Assembly (NCBI RefSeq): GCF_026183895.1
Contig: NZ_JAPFQI010000010.1
Coordinates: forward strand, 1-64,000
Direction: 5' to 3'
Origin: Sabulicella glaciei
GTDB taxonomy: Bacteria; Pseudomonadota; Alphaproteobacteria; Acetobacterales; Acetobacteraceae
DNA: 64,000 bases
The notes beneath the pieces are model-generated. The model was not told where the DNA came from, searched no databases, and worked only from the letters and a program-made list of their open reading frames with translations. The first letter of the stretch is position 1. The number at the start of each line of letters is the position of its first letter. Below, in pieces: positions 7,652 through 14,946 of this stretch. The translations under genes and the position numbers were made by a program.

Positions 7652-8055
7652 GCCGCTTCCTGCAACGCGCCCTCGCGAGGGCCGCGACGCCGGAGCCAGC
7701 GCCCCAGACGCCGACCTATGGGGATTTTGGGGATATTGGGGAGCCACCCCGAAGCGCGAACACCAACGAGCCGCAGCCGGCGCAGGGGGTTTTTGGGAGT
7801 ATTGGGGATTTTGGGGAGCCGGTCGCGCCTGTCACCGCGGCCCCCTGGCCGGCCGGTGTGGACTGGCACCTCACGTGGGACGCGGCGCGCCTATCCGGGC
7901 TGGTGAGTGCTGGTGCGGAATGGCGCTGGTGCCCGGCTGGCGGCCTCGACGTGACCAAGCCCGATGGCCTGCTGTGGTGCCTGTCGCCGGAGATGGTCGC
8001 GCGGCTGCGCGCCGAACGACTGCTGCCCGAGGCGGTGAGGGAGGCGCATCCATGA
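7648..8055 (+). CDS. Hypothetical protein with GDFGDIG repeats
   Basis: This 135-residue protein starts at ATG7648 (ATGA overlap with the DUF3987 gene). The N-terminal 60 residues are low complexity and carry two Gly-Asp/Phe/Ile repeats (YGDFGDIGEP and GSIGDFGEP) encoded by the G-rich DNA repeats. The C-terminal half looks folded and ends near WHLTWDAARLSGLV, GAEWRWCPAGGLDV and LLWCLSPEMVARLRAERL. That part resembles the TubC/docking-like C-terminal segments attached to element proteins, but I cannot assign it. The repeats may exist because of a DNA-level function rather than for the protein. Confidence 0.6.
   Translation: MSRFLQRALARAATPEPAPQTPTYGDFGDIGEPPRSANTNEPQPAQGVFGSIGDFGEPVAPVTAAPWPAGVDWHLTWDAARLSGLVSAGAEWRWCPAGGLDVTKPDGLLWCLSPEMVARLRAERLLPEAVREAHP
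7720..7816 (+). repeat. G-rich 9-bp repeats (two clusters)
   Basis: Cluster one is GGGGATTTT then GGGGATATT then GGGG (7720-7741) with exact 9-bp periodicity. Cluster two (7785-7816) has G5, G3, G4 and G4 runs separated by 5, 6 and 5 bases and satisfies the usual intramolecular G-quadruplex rule. Sixteen bases of cluster one recur inverted at 3128-3143. Confidence 0.65.
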
Positions 8056-8462
8056 GCGCCGCTCAGATCCCAGCCAAGGTGGCGAAGCTCTTGCCCCTGC
8101 TGGGCAGTGACAAGCCCGGCGAGGTGACGGCAACCGCTGCTGCCATCGGCCGCACCCTAATGGCCGCAGGGCTGGACTGGCATGCGCTGGCCCTGGTGGT
8201 GGAACGCCACGCCGCCCTGCCGGTGCGCCCTGGGACAGCACCGGCCGCCGCCTTCTCCTTCGCCACCCTACCGCCCCGCGGCGCTCGCAAGGCGCTGGCG
8301 CTGCTGGCCTCGCGCCCTGGCCTGACGCGGCAACAGGTGGCGGCCATCGAAGCCCTCAAGGCGAGGCTGCTGGGCGCGAAGGTTCATGTCCGCATCAACC
8401 ACGCTGACGCCGCGTGGCTCGACGCCCTGTGGCAGCGCGCGTTCGGAGACGGGGCGCCATGA
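8052..8462 (+). CDS. Hypothetical protein of the element operon
   Basis: This 136-residue all-helical protein starts at ATG8052 with an ATGA overlap. It contains an N-terminal helix pair (SAAQIPAKVAKLLPLLGS and EVTATAAAIGRTLMAAGLDWHAL), a spacer, and a C-terminal helical part ending ALWQRAFGDGAP. The first half resembles a motif seen in many alphaproteobacterial element proteins, in which a conserved LLPLLGSDKPGE is followed by a helical domain; the function is unknown to me. It is coupled to the next gene by a 4-nt overlap. Confidence 0.6.
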   Translation: MSAAQIPAKVAKLLPLLGSDKPGEVTATAAAIGRTLMAAGLDWHALALVVERHAALPVRPGTAPAAAFSFATLPPRGARKALALLASRPGLTRQQVAAIEALKARLLGAKVHVRINHADAAWLDALWQRAFGDGAP

Positions 8463-8788
8463 GCGAGCCACTGCGACGTCCCCAAACCTGCGAGGGAGCC
8501 GCCCGAAAATCACGCGCGGATGTGCGCGCGCGCGCGAGGGGCGAGGATGGCCCGGCTGTGGTGGGCGTTCGGCGAGGGCCGGAGGACCGCCGGACGCCCC
8601 TGGTGCTGGTGGACGTGCGCCTGGGGCCGGCGGTCGTGACCTTTGGCTTTGCGCGGCTGCGGCGTGGCCGGTGGGAGGTGCGAGGCCCGGCCGATGCCTA
8701 CGGTGCCGCTGCTGTGCGCCTGCCGCCCCGCATGCGAGCACGCGTGGTGGAGATGGTGCGCGAGGCGGCAGAGGGCGCACTGCGGTAG
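8459..8788 (+). CDS. Hypothetical basic protein, last gene of the coupled run
   Basis: This 109-residue protein starts at ATG8459 (ATGA overlap). The first 45 residues are very Arg-rich and likely disordered or nucleic-acid binding; the second half has a beta-rich stretch (LVLVDVRLGPAVVTFGFARL) and ends in a helix (MRARVVEMVREAAEGALR). No family is recognised. It closes a run of eight genes joined by overlaps of 4 to 8 nt. Confidence 0.5.
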   Translation: MSEPLRRPQTCEGAARKSRADVRARARGEDGPAVVGVRRGPEDRRTPLVLVDVRLGPAVVTFGFARLRRGRWEVRGPADAYGAAAVRLPPRMRARVVEMVREAAEGALR

Positions 8789-8955
8789 TGCGGAGGCATC
8801 GCCGAGCTGACACGGGATGCGGAGCGAATGTGACTACTGGCCTTAGCATTATGAATGGCGAAGGCATTCACGCTGCACGCTTCGCATTCTGCGGATTTCC
8901 GGGAAACGACCAAGGCCATCTGCCCATCTGAGCCCCTGCCCGGTACGGTCGCCCC

Positions 8956-9234
8956 ATGCCCCGCGACGAGCCGCTCCTCCCCCTCTCAATCAGTCTGCCC
9001 CACGCGCACATCCACTACTTCGCCTTCAGCTGCCGCCGCTGCGGCCGCTCCGTGGACGTGGGCATTCGCCGCGCCGTGCGGCTTTGCGGCGACCTGTCCA
9101 CGGAGGAGTTCCTGGCCCGGATGCGCTGCCGGGAATGCGGGCACCGGGGCGCGCTAATCACGGTCCATGGAGATCCGCGCCCACCCGATGTGGTCGAGCG
9201 CGACGGGCCGCTGCCGGTGACGCTGGAGGAATAA
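8956..9234 (+). CDS. Small zinc-ribbon protein
   Basis: This 92-residue protein contains two Cys pairs, CRRC (about 26-29) and CREC (about 58-61), forming a probable zinc ribbon around an RAVRLCGDLSTEEFLARM helix. This fold in element-encoded proteins usually binds nucleic acid or a protein partner. The start at ATG8956 has no strong ribosome site. A 167-bp gap with an imperfect GAATG/CATTC inverted repeat separates it from the operon, so it may have its own promoter. A bidirectional terminator follows immediately. Confidence 0.65.
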   Translation: MPRDEPLLPLSISLPHAHIHYFAFSCRRCGRSVDVGIRRAVRLCGDLSTEEFLARMRCRECGHRGALITVHGDPRPPDVVERDGPLPVTLEE

Positions 9235-9248
9235 AGTCCCGAAACGAC

Positions 9249-9278
9249 GAAGCCCCCGCCAAGTCCGGCGAGGGCTTC
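9249..9278. terminator. Bidirectional hairpin terminator
   Basis: GAAGCCC and GGGCTTC, together with CGCC/GGCG, form a strong stem around a 6-nt loop. It lies between the convergent zinc-ribbon gene (stop 9234) and the PEP-CTERM gene (stop 9285) and could end both transcripts. Confidence 0.7.
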
Positions 9279-9284
9279 GGTCCT

Positions 9285-9962
9285 TCAGGCGCTGGCTTGG
9301 CCGCGCCGCACGAAGCCGAGGCCCAGCACGCCGAGGGCCAGCAGGGCGACGCCGCCGGGCGCGGGCACGGCCATGGCCGCGGTGATCGGGCCAGAGAACA
9401 GGCACGGGTCAAAAGTGGCATTGCAGCCCGTGCCCAGGGCGACTGCATCGCCGGAGAAGCCCCAGCCGCTGAAAGCGAGGTTCACGCCAAGCACCTTGCC
9501 GTAGGGCATGAAGTTGTCGTCGTTGAACTCGAACGAGCCGAAGATCCCGGTGGCCCGGCCGCCCTGGAGGTCGAAGCGCTTGATCTGAAGGGTGTCATGG
9601 GGGCCGATCTGAACGTCCCGCAGATAGGCCAGGTCCACATGGTTGCTGCCGCCGTTGAAGACTACCTTCAGGTCCACCAGCCCGTCCGTCTGGTCGATCC
9701 CGGGGCCGGGGAAGACCGATCCGTCCACCTCGCGGTAGCGGAACGAATTGTCGAAGTCGAAGTCGAAGCCCTTGTTGAACGCCGCCACGGTCACGGTGAT
9801 CTGCCCGTACATCGTGTTCTGGGTCGGGATGTTGCCATCCACCCGCCCGGAGTAGGCGGCGCTGAAGTTGATGTTGACGGTGGCGGGCGCGGCCTGCGCG
9901 GCGCCGGCCGAGCCAAGCAGCAGCAGTCCCAGCGCGACCCGCTGGCCCATTCTTCGGATCAT
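9285..9962 (-). CDS. PEP-CTERM-like exported protein
   Basis: This 225-residue protein has a signal peptide (basic MIRRMGQR, hydrophobic core, cleavage near AQA-AP) and a C-terminal sorting tail with VPAPGG, a hydrophobic helix (VALLALGVLGLGF) and RRG. This is the PEP-CTERM architecture recognised by exosortase, although the usual Glu is Ala here. The central part is beta-rich (INFSAAYSGRV, VTVAAFNKGFDFDFDN, VDLKVVFNGG) and unassigned. The start is supported by GGGAGGAAATC directly before ATG. It sits inside the mobile element near the tRNA end and is transcribed towards the replication genes, so it looks like cargo that needs a host exosortase. Confidence 0.75.
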   Translation of the reverse strand: MIRRMGQRVALGLLLLGSAGAAQAAPATVNINFSAAYSGRVDGNIPTQNTMYGQITVTVAAFNKGFDFDFDNSFRYREVDGSVFPGPGIDQTDGLVDLKVVFNGGSNHVDLAYLRDVQIGPHDTLQIKRFDLQGGRATGIFGSFEFNDDNFMPYGKVLGVNLAFSGWGFSGDAVALGTGCNATFDPCLFSGPITAAMAVPAPGGVALLALGVLGLGFVRRGQASA

Positions 9963-10062
9963 GATTTCCTCCCGGATGTTTAACGGAAGGATGCTACCAC
10001 CGCATGGAAACGTATATGCAAGCCCCCTCATGAAAGAAGGGCACTCGCTCAAATGCGAGGGC

Positions 10063-10301
10063 TCAGCGCAACGGCCAATCCGGATTGGCCTTGAACACGA
10101 AGTTGTGAGCGTAGCCGCCCATCCGGTCCTACCGCTGGTGTGTCTCGGGCGAGAAAGCTTCGGCTGGCACCCGTTCACCCCGCCAAAGAAACCAGCCCGC
10201 GTAGCCTCGATCAAAGAGGTGACGAAACAGCTCGAAGGGCTGGCCAGGCTGGTGCACGGCTTCGCCTCGATAAGAAGCGTGGGCCGGTCACGAGGGATTG
10301 C
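10063..10301 (-). pseudogene. FkbM-family methyltransferase remnant
   Basis: On the minus strand one frame reads RDRPTLLIEAK. After a frameshift near 10260, another reads PGQPFELFRHLFDRGYAGWF, WRGERVPAEAFSPETHQR, a stop, then GGYAHNFVFKANPDWPL and a final TGA. This order matches the C-terminal end of FkbM-type SAM-dependent methyltransferases (RPxLLxE, GYxG, HNFxF). At least one frameshift and one stop are present and the SAM-binding N-terminal part is not recognisable, so it is decayed. Confidence 0.6.
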
Positions 10302-10682
10302 GAGAAGTCACTCGCTCTCGATGCGAGCAGGGCGGCTTTTGCGCTGGCGGAACAGCGGGGCTCGGCCAAGTCGTTTCGGGTATACTCGGAGTTTCCACGC
10401 TACGGATTGGTGTCCGCAGGCCCGGCGGTACGCTGGACGCTCATGCATCAATTGATCTGAGCGGCGCTCAAGGTGTGGAGGCGCGGAGGCGGTTTGGTCA
10501 GTGTGTAGAAGCTTTCACCGCTCGCCTTCTGTCAGAACTTCCGCCCGAGGAGCCGAGCCCAGCGCCTCAATCCCCCCCGCCGAACGTAGATGAAAGGTCT
10601 ATCTAGACCCGCTTTCCTCTCGAGCGCGGCTACACCCACACGGCGCTGACCAACCCGCTAGCGACAACACCGTTCGCGAGGC
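10302..10682. other. Degenerate right end of the element, no intact gene seen
   Basis: About 380 bp of lower-GC sequence contain overlapping short frames on both strands without family signatures. The part next to the FkbM remnant is probably its decayed upstream half. An ATCAATTGAT palindrome lies at 10447-10456. A plus-strand frame ending at 10606 is proline-rich and probably not a gene. Confidence 0.4.
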
Positions 10683-10703
10683 TTGTGGACCAAATTGTGG
10701 ACT
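10683..10703. promoter_or_regulatory. Integrase arm-type sites, right end
   Basis: TTGTGGACC (10683-10691) and TTGTGGACT (10695-10703) are spaced 12 bp apart, exactly as at 1336-1356. They lie about 56 bp inside the right core repeat. The matching pair at both ends of one segment is hard to explain by chance. Confidence 0.6.
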
Positions 10704-10758
10704 GAGCACGAAGGTTTAACGAAAAATCCCTTCGCTTCAATCTTCTAGCGGGGATATC

Positions 10759-10772
10759 TGGCGGACCCGAAT
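10759..10772. repeat. Right core attachment repeat (tRNA-Arg 3' end)
   Basis: TGGCGGACCCGAAT comprises the CCA end, the discriminator base, the 3' strand of the acceptor stem and two T-stem bases of tRNA-Arg. It is identical to 1201-1214. Confidence 0.7.
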
Positions 10773-10835
10773 GGATTCGAACCATCGGCCTTTGCCTTCG
10801 GAGGGCAACGCTCTATCCAGCTGAGCTACGGGTCC
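10759..10835 (-). tRNA. tRNA-Arg (anticodon CCG)
   Basis: This is a 77-nt minus-strand gene with encoded CCA. The acceptor stem GGACCCG pairs with CGGGTCC, the D-arm contains AGCTCAGCTGGATAGAGC, the anticodon loop is CTCCGAA inside a TTGCC/GGCAA stem giving anticodon CCG (codon CGG), and the T-loop is GTTCGAATC. It is the integration target of the element: its 3' end has been rebuilt by element DNA, so the gene stays intact. The upstream glycosyltransferase gene runs 23 nt into its 5' part. Confidence 0.95.
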
Positions 10836-12111
10836 CCGCGCGTTTCTTAGCGGATCGGCGCGGCGCGGGGAACCCCTGTCGGGCGCTCCCTTCCAGGGCG
10901 ATGGCTTCCTCCATCACCGCGTGCATGGTCCGGTGGGTTTCGTCCAGCGTCAGGTGCGCCTCGGCCCATGCGCGGGCCCGGGCGCCCAGGCGGGCGGCCT
11001 GGGCCGGGTCGGCCAGCAGGTCGATCGCCGCCTCGGCCAGGAGGTCGTGGCGGAGGAAGGGGAACAGCATCCCCGTCTCGCCATGGGTCACGAATTCCTG
11101 CACCGGCCCCACGTCGGAACCCAGGATGGTGCAGCCCGAAGCCAGCGCCTCCCGCAGCGACCAGGAGGCGACAAAGGGATAGGTGAGGTAGAGGTGCAGG
11201 CTGCTCGCCTGCAGCATGGCACGGAAGGAATCGTAGGGGATCTTGCCGGGGAAGAAGACGCGCTCCGGGTCGAGCGGCGCGTCGAGTTCCGCCAGGAAGC
11301 GGTCCTTCCAGCTGCCTCCGCCTGCCGGCGCGGCGCCGTAGGACACGCTGTCCCCACCCACCAGCACCACGTCCACGTCAGGACAGGCGGCCAGCAGCTT
11401 CGGCAGGGCGCGGATGACGATATGCGTGCCCCGATAGGGCTCCAGGTTGCGCGACACATAGGTGACGAGGCGCCGCCCGCTGCCCTTGCGCCAGCGCCGC
11501 TCGCCGATCGCGAACTCCGCCCCCGGATCGGGCTTGCACAGGTCGAGGTCCACGCCCTCGGGCACGTGGCGCAGCTTGGGCTGGGCCCAGTCGGGATAGG
11601 TGGAACCCTGGAACCGCGTCGGCACCTGGCCCAGCGTCGCCAGTTCGAGCCCCAGCAGGTTCGTGGCGTTGCGGATGCGGACCTGGCTGCGCTTGTCGGC
11701 ATCCATGGGGAATTCGGGGTCGAAATCCACGTCGAGCCCGGAGGTGTGATAGTAGAACTCGAAATACGGAATGATGGGCACGCGCGGCCACACCTCGCGC
11801 AGGTGCAGCAATTCCCCCCAGCCATTGTGGCCGAGGATCACGTCCGGCTCGTAGCCCAGCTTCACCAGCTCGCGCGCCCGCGCCGCGACGGATTGCGCGC
11901 GCAGCATCGCCAGGTCGAAATCGTGCAGCAGCGGGTCGGCCTGCTTCAGCGGCGCGCGGACCAGCGGGTATTCCATCTTCCGCACGCCCGCGAGCGAGTT
12001 GGTGTTGGGCTGCGACAGGAACAGCAGGTCGTGCACGCCCTCGCGGATGTGGCGGCGCAGGATGTGCAGGTACTGCCCGGGAAAATTCTGGTGCAGGAAG
12101 AGGAGCTTCAT
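10813..12111 (-). CDS. Glycosyltransferase family 4-type
   Basis: This 432-residue GT-B fold glycosyltransferase has an N-terminal domain starting MKLLFLHQNFPGQYLHILR with GHNGWGE near residue 100, and a C-terminal GT4 domain with YVSRNLEPYRGTHIVIRALP, VVLVGGDSVSYG and SWSLREALASGCTILGSDVGPVQEFV. The last carries the sugar-nucleotide-binding E-x7-E region. It probably transfers a sugar to a cell-surface glycan, substrate unknown. The start ATG overlaps the stop of the Sel1 gene by 4 nt. The stop codon is supplied by the D-arm of tRNA-Arg (GGATAG), so the last seven codons are tRNA sequence. Confidence 0.85.
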   Translation of the reverse strand: MKLLFLHQNFPGQYLHILRRHIREGVHDLLFLSQPNTNSLAGVRKMEYPLVRAPLKQADPLLHDFDLAMLRAQSVAARARELVKLGYEPDVILGHNGWGELLHLREVWPRVPIIPYFEFYYHTSGLDVDFDPEFPMDADKRSQVRIRNATNLLGLELATLGQVPTRFQGSTYPDWAQPKLRHVPEGVDLDLCKPDPGAEFAIGERRWRKGSGRRLVTYVSRNLEPYRGTHIVIRALPKLLAACPDVDVVLVGGDSVSYGAAPAGGGSWKDRFLAELDAPLDPERVFFPGKIPYDSFRAMLQASSLHLYLTYPFVASWSLREALASGCTILGSDVGPVQEFVTHGETGMLFPFLRHDLLAEAAIDLLADPAQAARLGARARAWAEAHLTLDETHRTMHAVMEEAIALEGSARQGFPAPRRSAKKRAGTRSSAG

Positions 12112-13505
12112 GCGCGCTGCGCCAGCGCCTGCCGCGCCTCCTCGTGCCCCTGCTCGGCGGCGTCGGAGATGGATTGCCACGCCTCCGTGGCGTCGCCGCC
12201 CGTTTCCAGCAGCAGGCGGCCGTACCAGAACTGCCCGTCCGCACGCCCCGCTTCCGCCACGCGACGCATCCAAGGCAGGGCGGCGGCGGGGTCGGCCGCG
12301 CGCCCCACGCCGTTGCGAAGGCAGACGGCGTAGTTGAAGGCGGATTGCGCGTCGCCACGCTCCGCCAGCGCCTCCAGCCGGTCCGCCGCGCCCCGCGCCT
12401 CGGCGGAATCGGGACCGAGCCCGGCGGCGATGCGGATCAGCGACGCGGCGGCCTCGGCATCGCCGCGCTCGGCCGCGCGGTCCAGCCAGTGCATCGCGTC
12501 CTGCGGGCTGGGCGCCGTGCCGGTGCCGCGATGGTACATGAGCCCCAGTACGCGCATCGCCACGGCGTGGCCGCTCTCGGCGGCGATGCGGTACCAGTTC
12601 AGCGCCTCGATCGGATTGGCGGGCGAGCCGTCGGCCGGGCTCATCTGCATGTCGCCGACCATGGCCGCCGCCTCGGCATCGCCCGCCAGCGCGGCGCGGC
12701 GCAGCCAGCGCTCGCCCTCCACCGGGTTGGCCGGGGTGCCCCAACCCTTGAGAAGGGCGAGGCCGAGGCGCGCACAGGCCGGACGCAGGCCCGCATCGGC
12801 GGCGCGGCGATACAGCTCGAAGGCCTTGGCCTCGTCGAAGGGCAAGGGCGGCACCGCCGCCTCGTAGAGCGTGCCGTGGACATATTGCGCCGTGGCCAGC
12901 CCGGCCTCCGACGCCTCGGCGATCAGGCGGCAGGCCAGCGCCTTGTCCTCGATCCCATCCGTGGCGTGAAGGCGCATGAGGCCGAGGCCGAGCTTGGCCT
13001 GGGGCTGCCCCATCTCCGCCGCCTTGCCGTACCAGCGCGCCGCCAGGGCGGGGTCGGCCTCCATGCCCTGCCCCGTCGCCGCCAGCCAGGCGAGGAGCGA
13101 CATGGCGGCGACGTCGCCCGCCTCCGCCGCCGCCAGGGCCAGCCGCGCCGCTTCCGCCGGGTCCGGCTCGCCCTTGGCGGCGCCGAACAGCTCCTCCGAC
13201 GCGCCGTGCCCCTGGCCGCGCAGGTGCATCATGGCGAGGAGCAGCCGCGCCGTGTTCTCGCCCTGGGCAGCGGAAAGATTGAGCCAGCGCGCGGCCTCGG
13301 CCGTGTTCTCGGGCACGCCCAGGCCGGACAGGTAGGCCTCGCCCAGCTCGCGCTGCGCGGTGGCATCGCCGCGCGACGCGGCGCGGGACAAACGCCGGAT
13401 CTCGGAGGGCGAGCGGGGGGTGCGCGCCGCCGGGCCGGGCGGCGCCTCCTCGACCCCGCCACCCACGAGGTTGATGAACCAGGAGATCGGGCCGCTCAGT
13501 GCCAT
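12108..13505 (-). CDS. Sel1-repeat (TPR-like) protein
   Basis: This 465-residue protein consists of about eleven Sel1-like repeats of about 36 residues. Recurring signatures include AARWLNLSAAQGE, AARWYGKAAEMGQPQAKLGLGLM, ALNWYRIAAESGHAVAMRVLGLMY and ALPWMRRVAEAGRADGQFWYGRLL. These form an alpha-solenoid for protein-protein contacts. No signal peptide is evident; the N-terminus has a short hydrophobic ISWFINLVGGG. It is coupled by an ATGA overlap to the glycosyltransferase, so it may scaffold or regulate a surface-glycan process (inference). Confidence 0.88.
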   Translation of the reverse strand: MALSGPISWFINLVGGGVEEAPPGPAARTPRSPSEIRRLSRAASRGDATAQRELGEAYLSGLGVPENTAEAARWLNLSAAQGENTARLLLAMMHLRGQGHGASEELFGAAKGEPDPAEAARLALAAAEAGDVAAMSLLAWLAATGQGMEADPALAARWYGKAAEMGQPQAKLGLGLMRLHATDGIEDKALACRLIAEASEAGLATAQYVHGTLYEAAVPPLPFDEAKAFELYRRAADAGLRPACARLGLALLKGWGTPANPVEGERWLRRAALAGDAEAAAMVGDMQMSPADGSPANPIEALNWYRIAAESGHAVAMRVLGLMYHRGTGTAPSPQDAMHWLDRAAERGDAEAAASLIRIAAGLGPDSAEARGAADRLEALAERGDAQSAFNYAVCLRNGVGRAADPAAALPWMRRVAEAGRADGQFWYGRLLLETGGDATEAWQSISDAAEQGHEEARQALAQRA

Positions 13506-13718
13506 GGGCGCGGCGCTCCCACGCGGAAAGAAAGGGCAATCATCGCCGGACTTCTTACGACGTCACGCGCGGCGGCGCGAGGTGAGCGGCCGGCGCCGCC
13601 GGACGAGGCAGGGAAGATCCATGCCCCAGCTTAGGAATCCCCGCCCGGCCGCGCCACCGTTGAAGACACCATCCCGGCGCGCCAAGCTGCCGGCAACGAA
13701 ACGGAGGGAATCCTGTCC

Positions 13719-14708
13719 ATGGCACGACGCCGCACGCTCCTGGCCCTGCCGGCGCTGCTGGCCACCGCGCCGCGCGCCGGGGCACAGCCCGCCTGGCCCG
13801 ACCGGCCGATCGCCATCGTGGTGGGGTTCCTGCCCGGGGGTTCGGTGGATATCGGCGCGCGGCTGCTGGCGGACCGCATCGCCCCGCGCCTCGGCCCGCA
13901 GGCCCGCATCATCATCGAGAACCGGCCGGGCGCCGGCGGCTCGCTCGCCGCGGAATACGTGGCGCGGCAGCCGGCGGACGGGCATGTCCTCACCGTCTCC
14001 TCCGCCTCCTCCCACGGCACCAACCCGGCGGCGCTGCCCGACACGGTGCGCTACGACCCGGTGGGCGACTTTTCCCACCTCGCGGTGATCGGCGGCGGCC
14101 CGATGTGCATCGTGGTGCCGGGCGCCTCGCCGCACCGGTCAATCGCGGCGCTCGCGGAGGCGGCGAAGGCGGCGCGGGCGCCGCTGCTCTGGGGCTCCTC
14201 CGGCTCCGGCGGCATCGGCCACCTGACGGGCGAGCTTTTCGCCCACCGCGCCGGGTTCCGCGGCGAGTACGTGCCCTATCGCGGCGGCTCGGCCGTGCTG
14301 GAGGCGATGCGCAAGGCCGAGATCGACTTCTCGGTGGAGGTGCTGGCCTCGGCCATGCCGCATCTGCGCGACGGCTCCTCCCGCGCCCTCGCGGTCACCT
14401 CGCCGGGGCGGCACCCGCTCCTGCCCGACGTGGCCAGCCTGCAGGAGCAGGGCTTCGCCGGCTTCGACATCGTCACCTGGAATGTCCTCCAGGGGCCGCG
14501 CGGTATCCCCGACGCGGTGGCCGGCCGCATCAACCGCGCCGCGACCGAGGCGATGGCCGAGCCGGATCTGCGCCGCCGCCTCGCCGCCGCCGGCATCGAT
14601 CCGGCCGAGCCTTCCACCCCGGATTCCACCCGCGAATTCGTCGCGGCGGAACTGCGCAAGTTTCAGGGCATCGTGCGCGAAACCGGGCTGCGTTTGGGGC
14701 GGGGATGA
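13719..14708 (+). CDS. Tripartite tricarboxylate transporter substrate-binding protein (Bug/TctC)
   Basis: This 329-residue periplasmic binding protein has a signal peptide (MARRRTLLALPALLATAPRA, cleavage near AQP). The mature part starts with the family's WPDRPIAIVVGFLPGGSVDIGARLLAD, followed by IIIENRPGAGGSLAAEYVA, GHVLTVSSASSHGTNPA, and VPYRGGSAVLEAM. Bug proteins bind carboxylates and deliver them to TctAB permeases or act as orphan sensors. No tctAB gene is adjacent, and such orphan members are expanded in Roseomonas-like bacteria. GGAGGGAA before ATG supports the start. Confidence 0.92.
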   Translation: MARRRTLLALPALLATAPRAGAQPAWPDRPIAIVVGFLPGGSVDIGARLLADRIAPRLGPQARIIIENRPGAGGSLAAEYVARQPADGHVLTVSSASSHGTNPAALPDTVRYDPVGDFSHLAVIGGGPMCIVVPGASPHRSIAALAEAAKAARAPLLWGSSGSGGIGHLTGELFAHRAGFRGEYVPYRGGSAVLEAMRKAEIDFSVEVLASAMPHLRDGSSRALAVTSPGRHPLLPDVASLQEQGFAGFDIVTWNVLQGPRGIPDAVAGRINRAATEAMAEPDLRRRLAAAGIDPAEPSTPDSTREFVAAELRKFQGIVRETGLRLGRG

Positions 14709-14946
14709 GGGCTTGCCGCGGGGCCAGGACGGTTCCTCGCAGCGTTCCGAACTTCTCCACGCCTTCGCGGATCGGAGCCCTCAAGCCGCTGGCGCCGCAG
14801 CGCCAGGGACCGCGGTGTGGACACCTCCATTGAGAGAGGCTTCGGGTCAGTCTGCATCGTGATCTTGCTGCCGCCCCAGTTTCTTACCATCCTGGGACAG
14901 CCAAGGCGCTGCCCAGGACCGACGCCTGCCTGCGGAAGGCATCCCC
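14709..14946. other. Intergenic region, no gene seen
   Basis: The 238 bp between the TctC gene and the NYN gene contain only short frames. The sequence becomes less GC-rich towards the NYN gene, consistent with a junction of differently acquired DNA. No clear terminator or promoter was identified. Confidence 0.4.

Larger units (their letters stand above)
1201..10772. mobile_element. Integrative element of about 9.6 kb in tRNA-Arg(CCG)
   Basis: The element is bounded by a 14-bp direct repeat. The right copy (10759-10772) is the 3' end of the intact tRNA-Arg gene including CCA; the left copy (1201-1214) would be the displaced original tRNA end. Tandem TTGTGGAC boxes spaced 12 bp apart lie inside both ends (1336-1356 and 10683-10703), as expected for integrase arm sites. 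The content is integrase, AlpA-like regulator, primase, DUF3987 protein, small unknown proteins, a PEP-CTERM protein and an FkbM remnant. No capsid, terminase, relaxase or type IV secretion gene is visible. It therefore looks like a satellite or minimal integrative element that borrows a helper for transfer; that role is inferred. The integrase lies at the end away from the tRNA. Confidence 0.75.

Noticed and set aside
10073-10090. 18-bp perfect palindrome GGCCAATCCGGATTGGCC
   Set aside because: It lies inside the FkbM methyltransferase remnant where the sequence encodes KANPDWPL, so the symmetry is probably accidental coding sequence.
10447-10456. ATCAATTGAT as an FNR-like site
   Set aside because: The half-sites are in reversed order with no spacer and there is no gene start at suitable distance.
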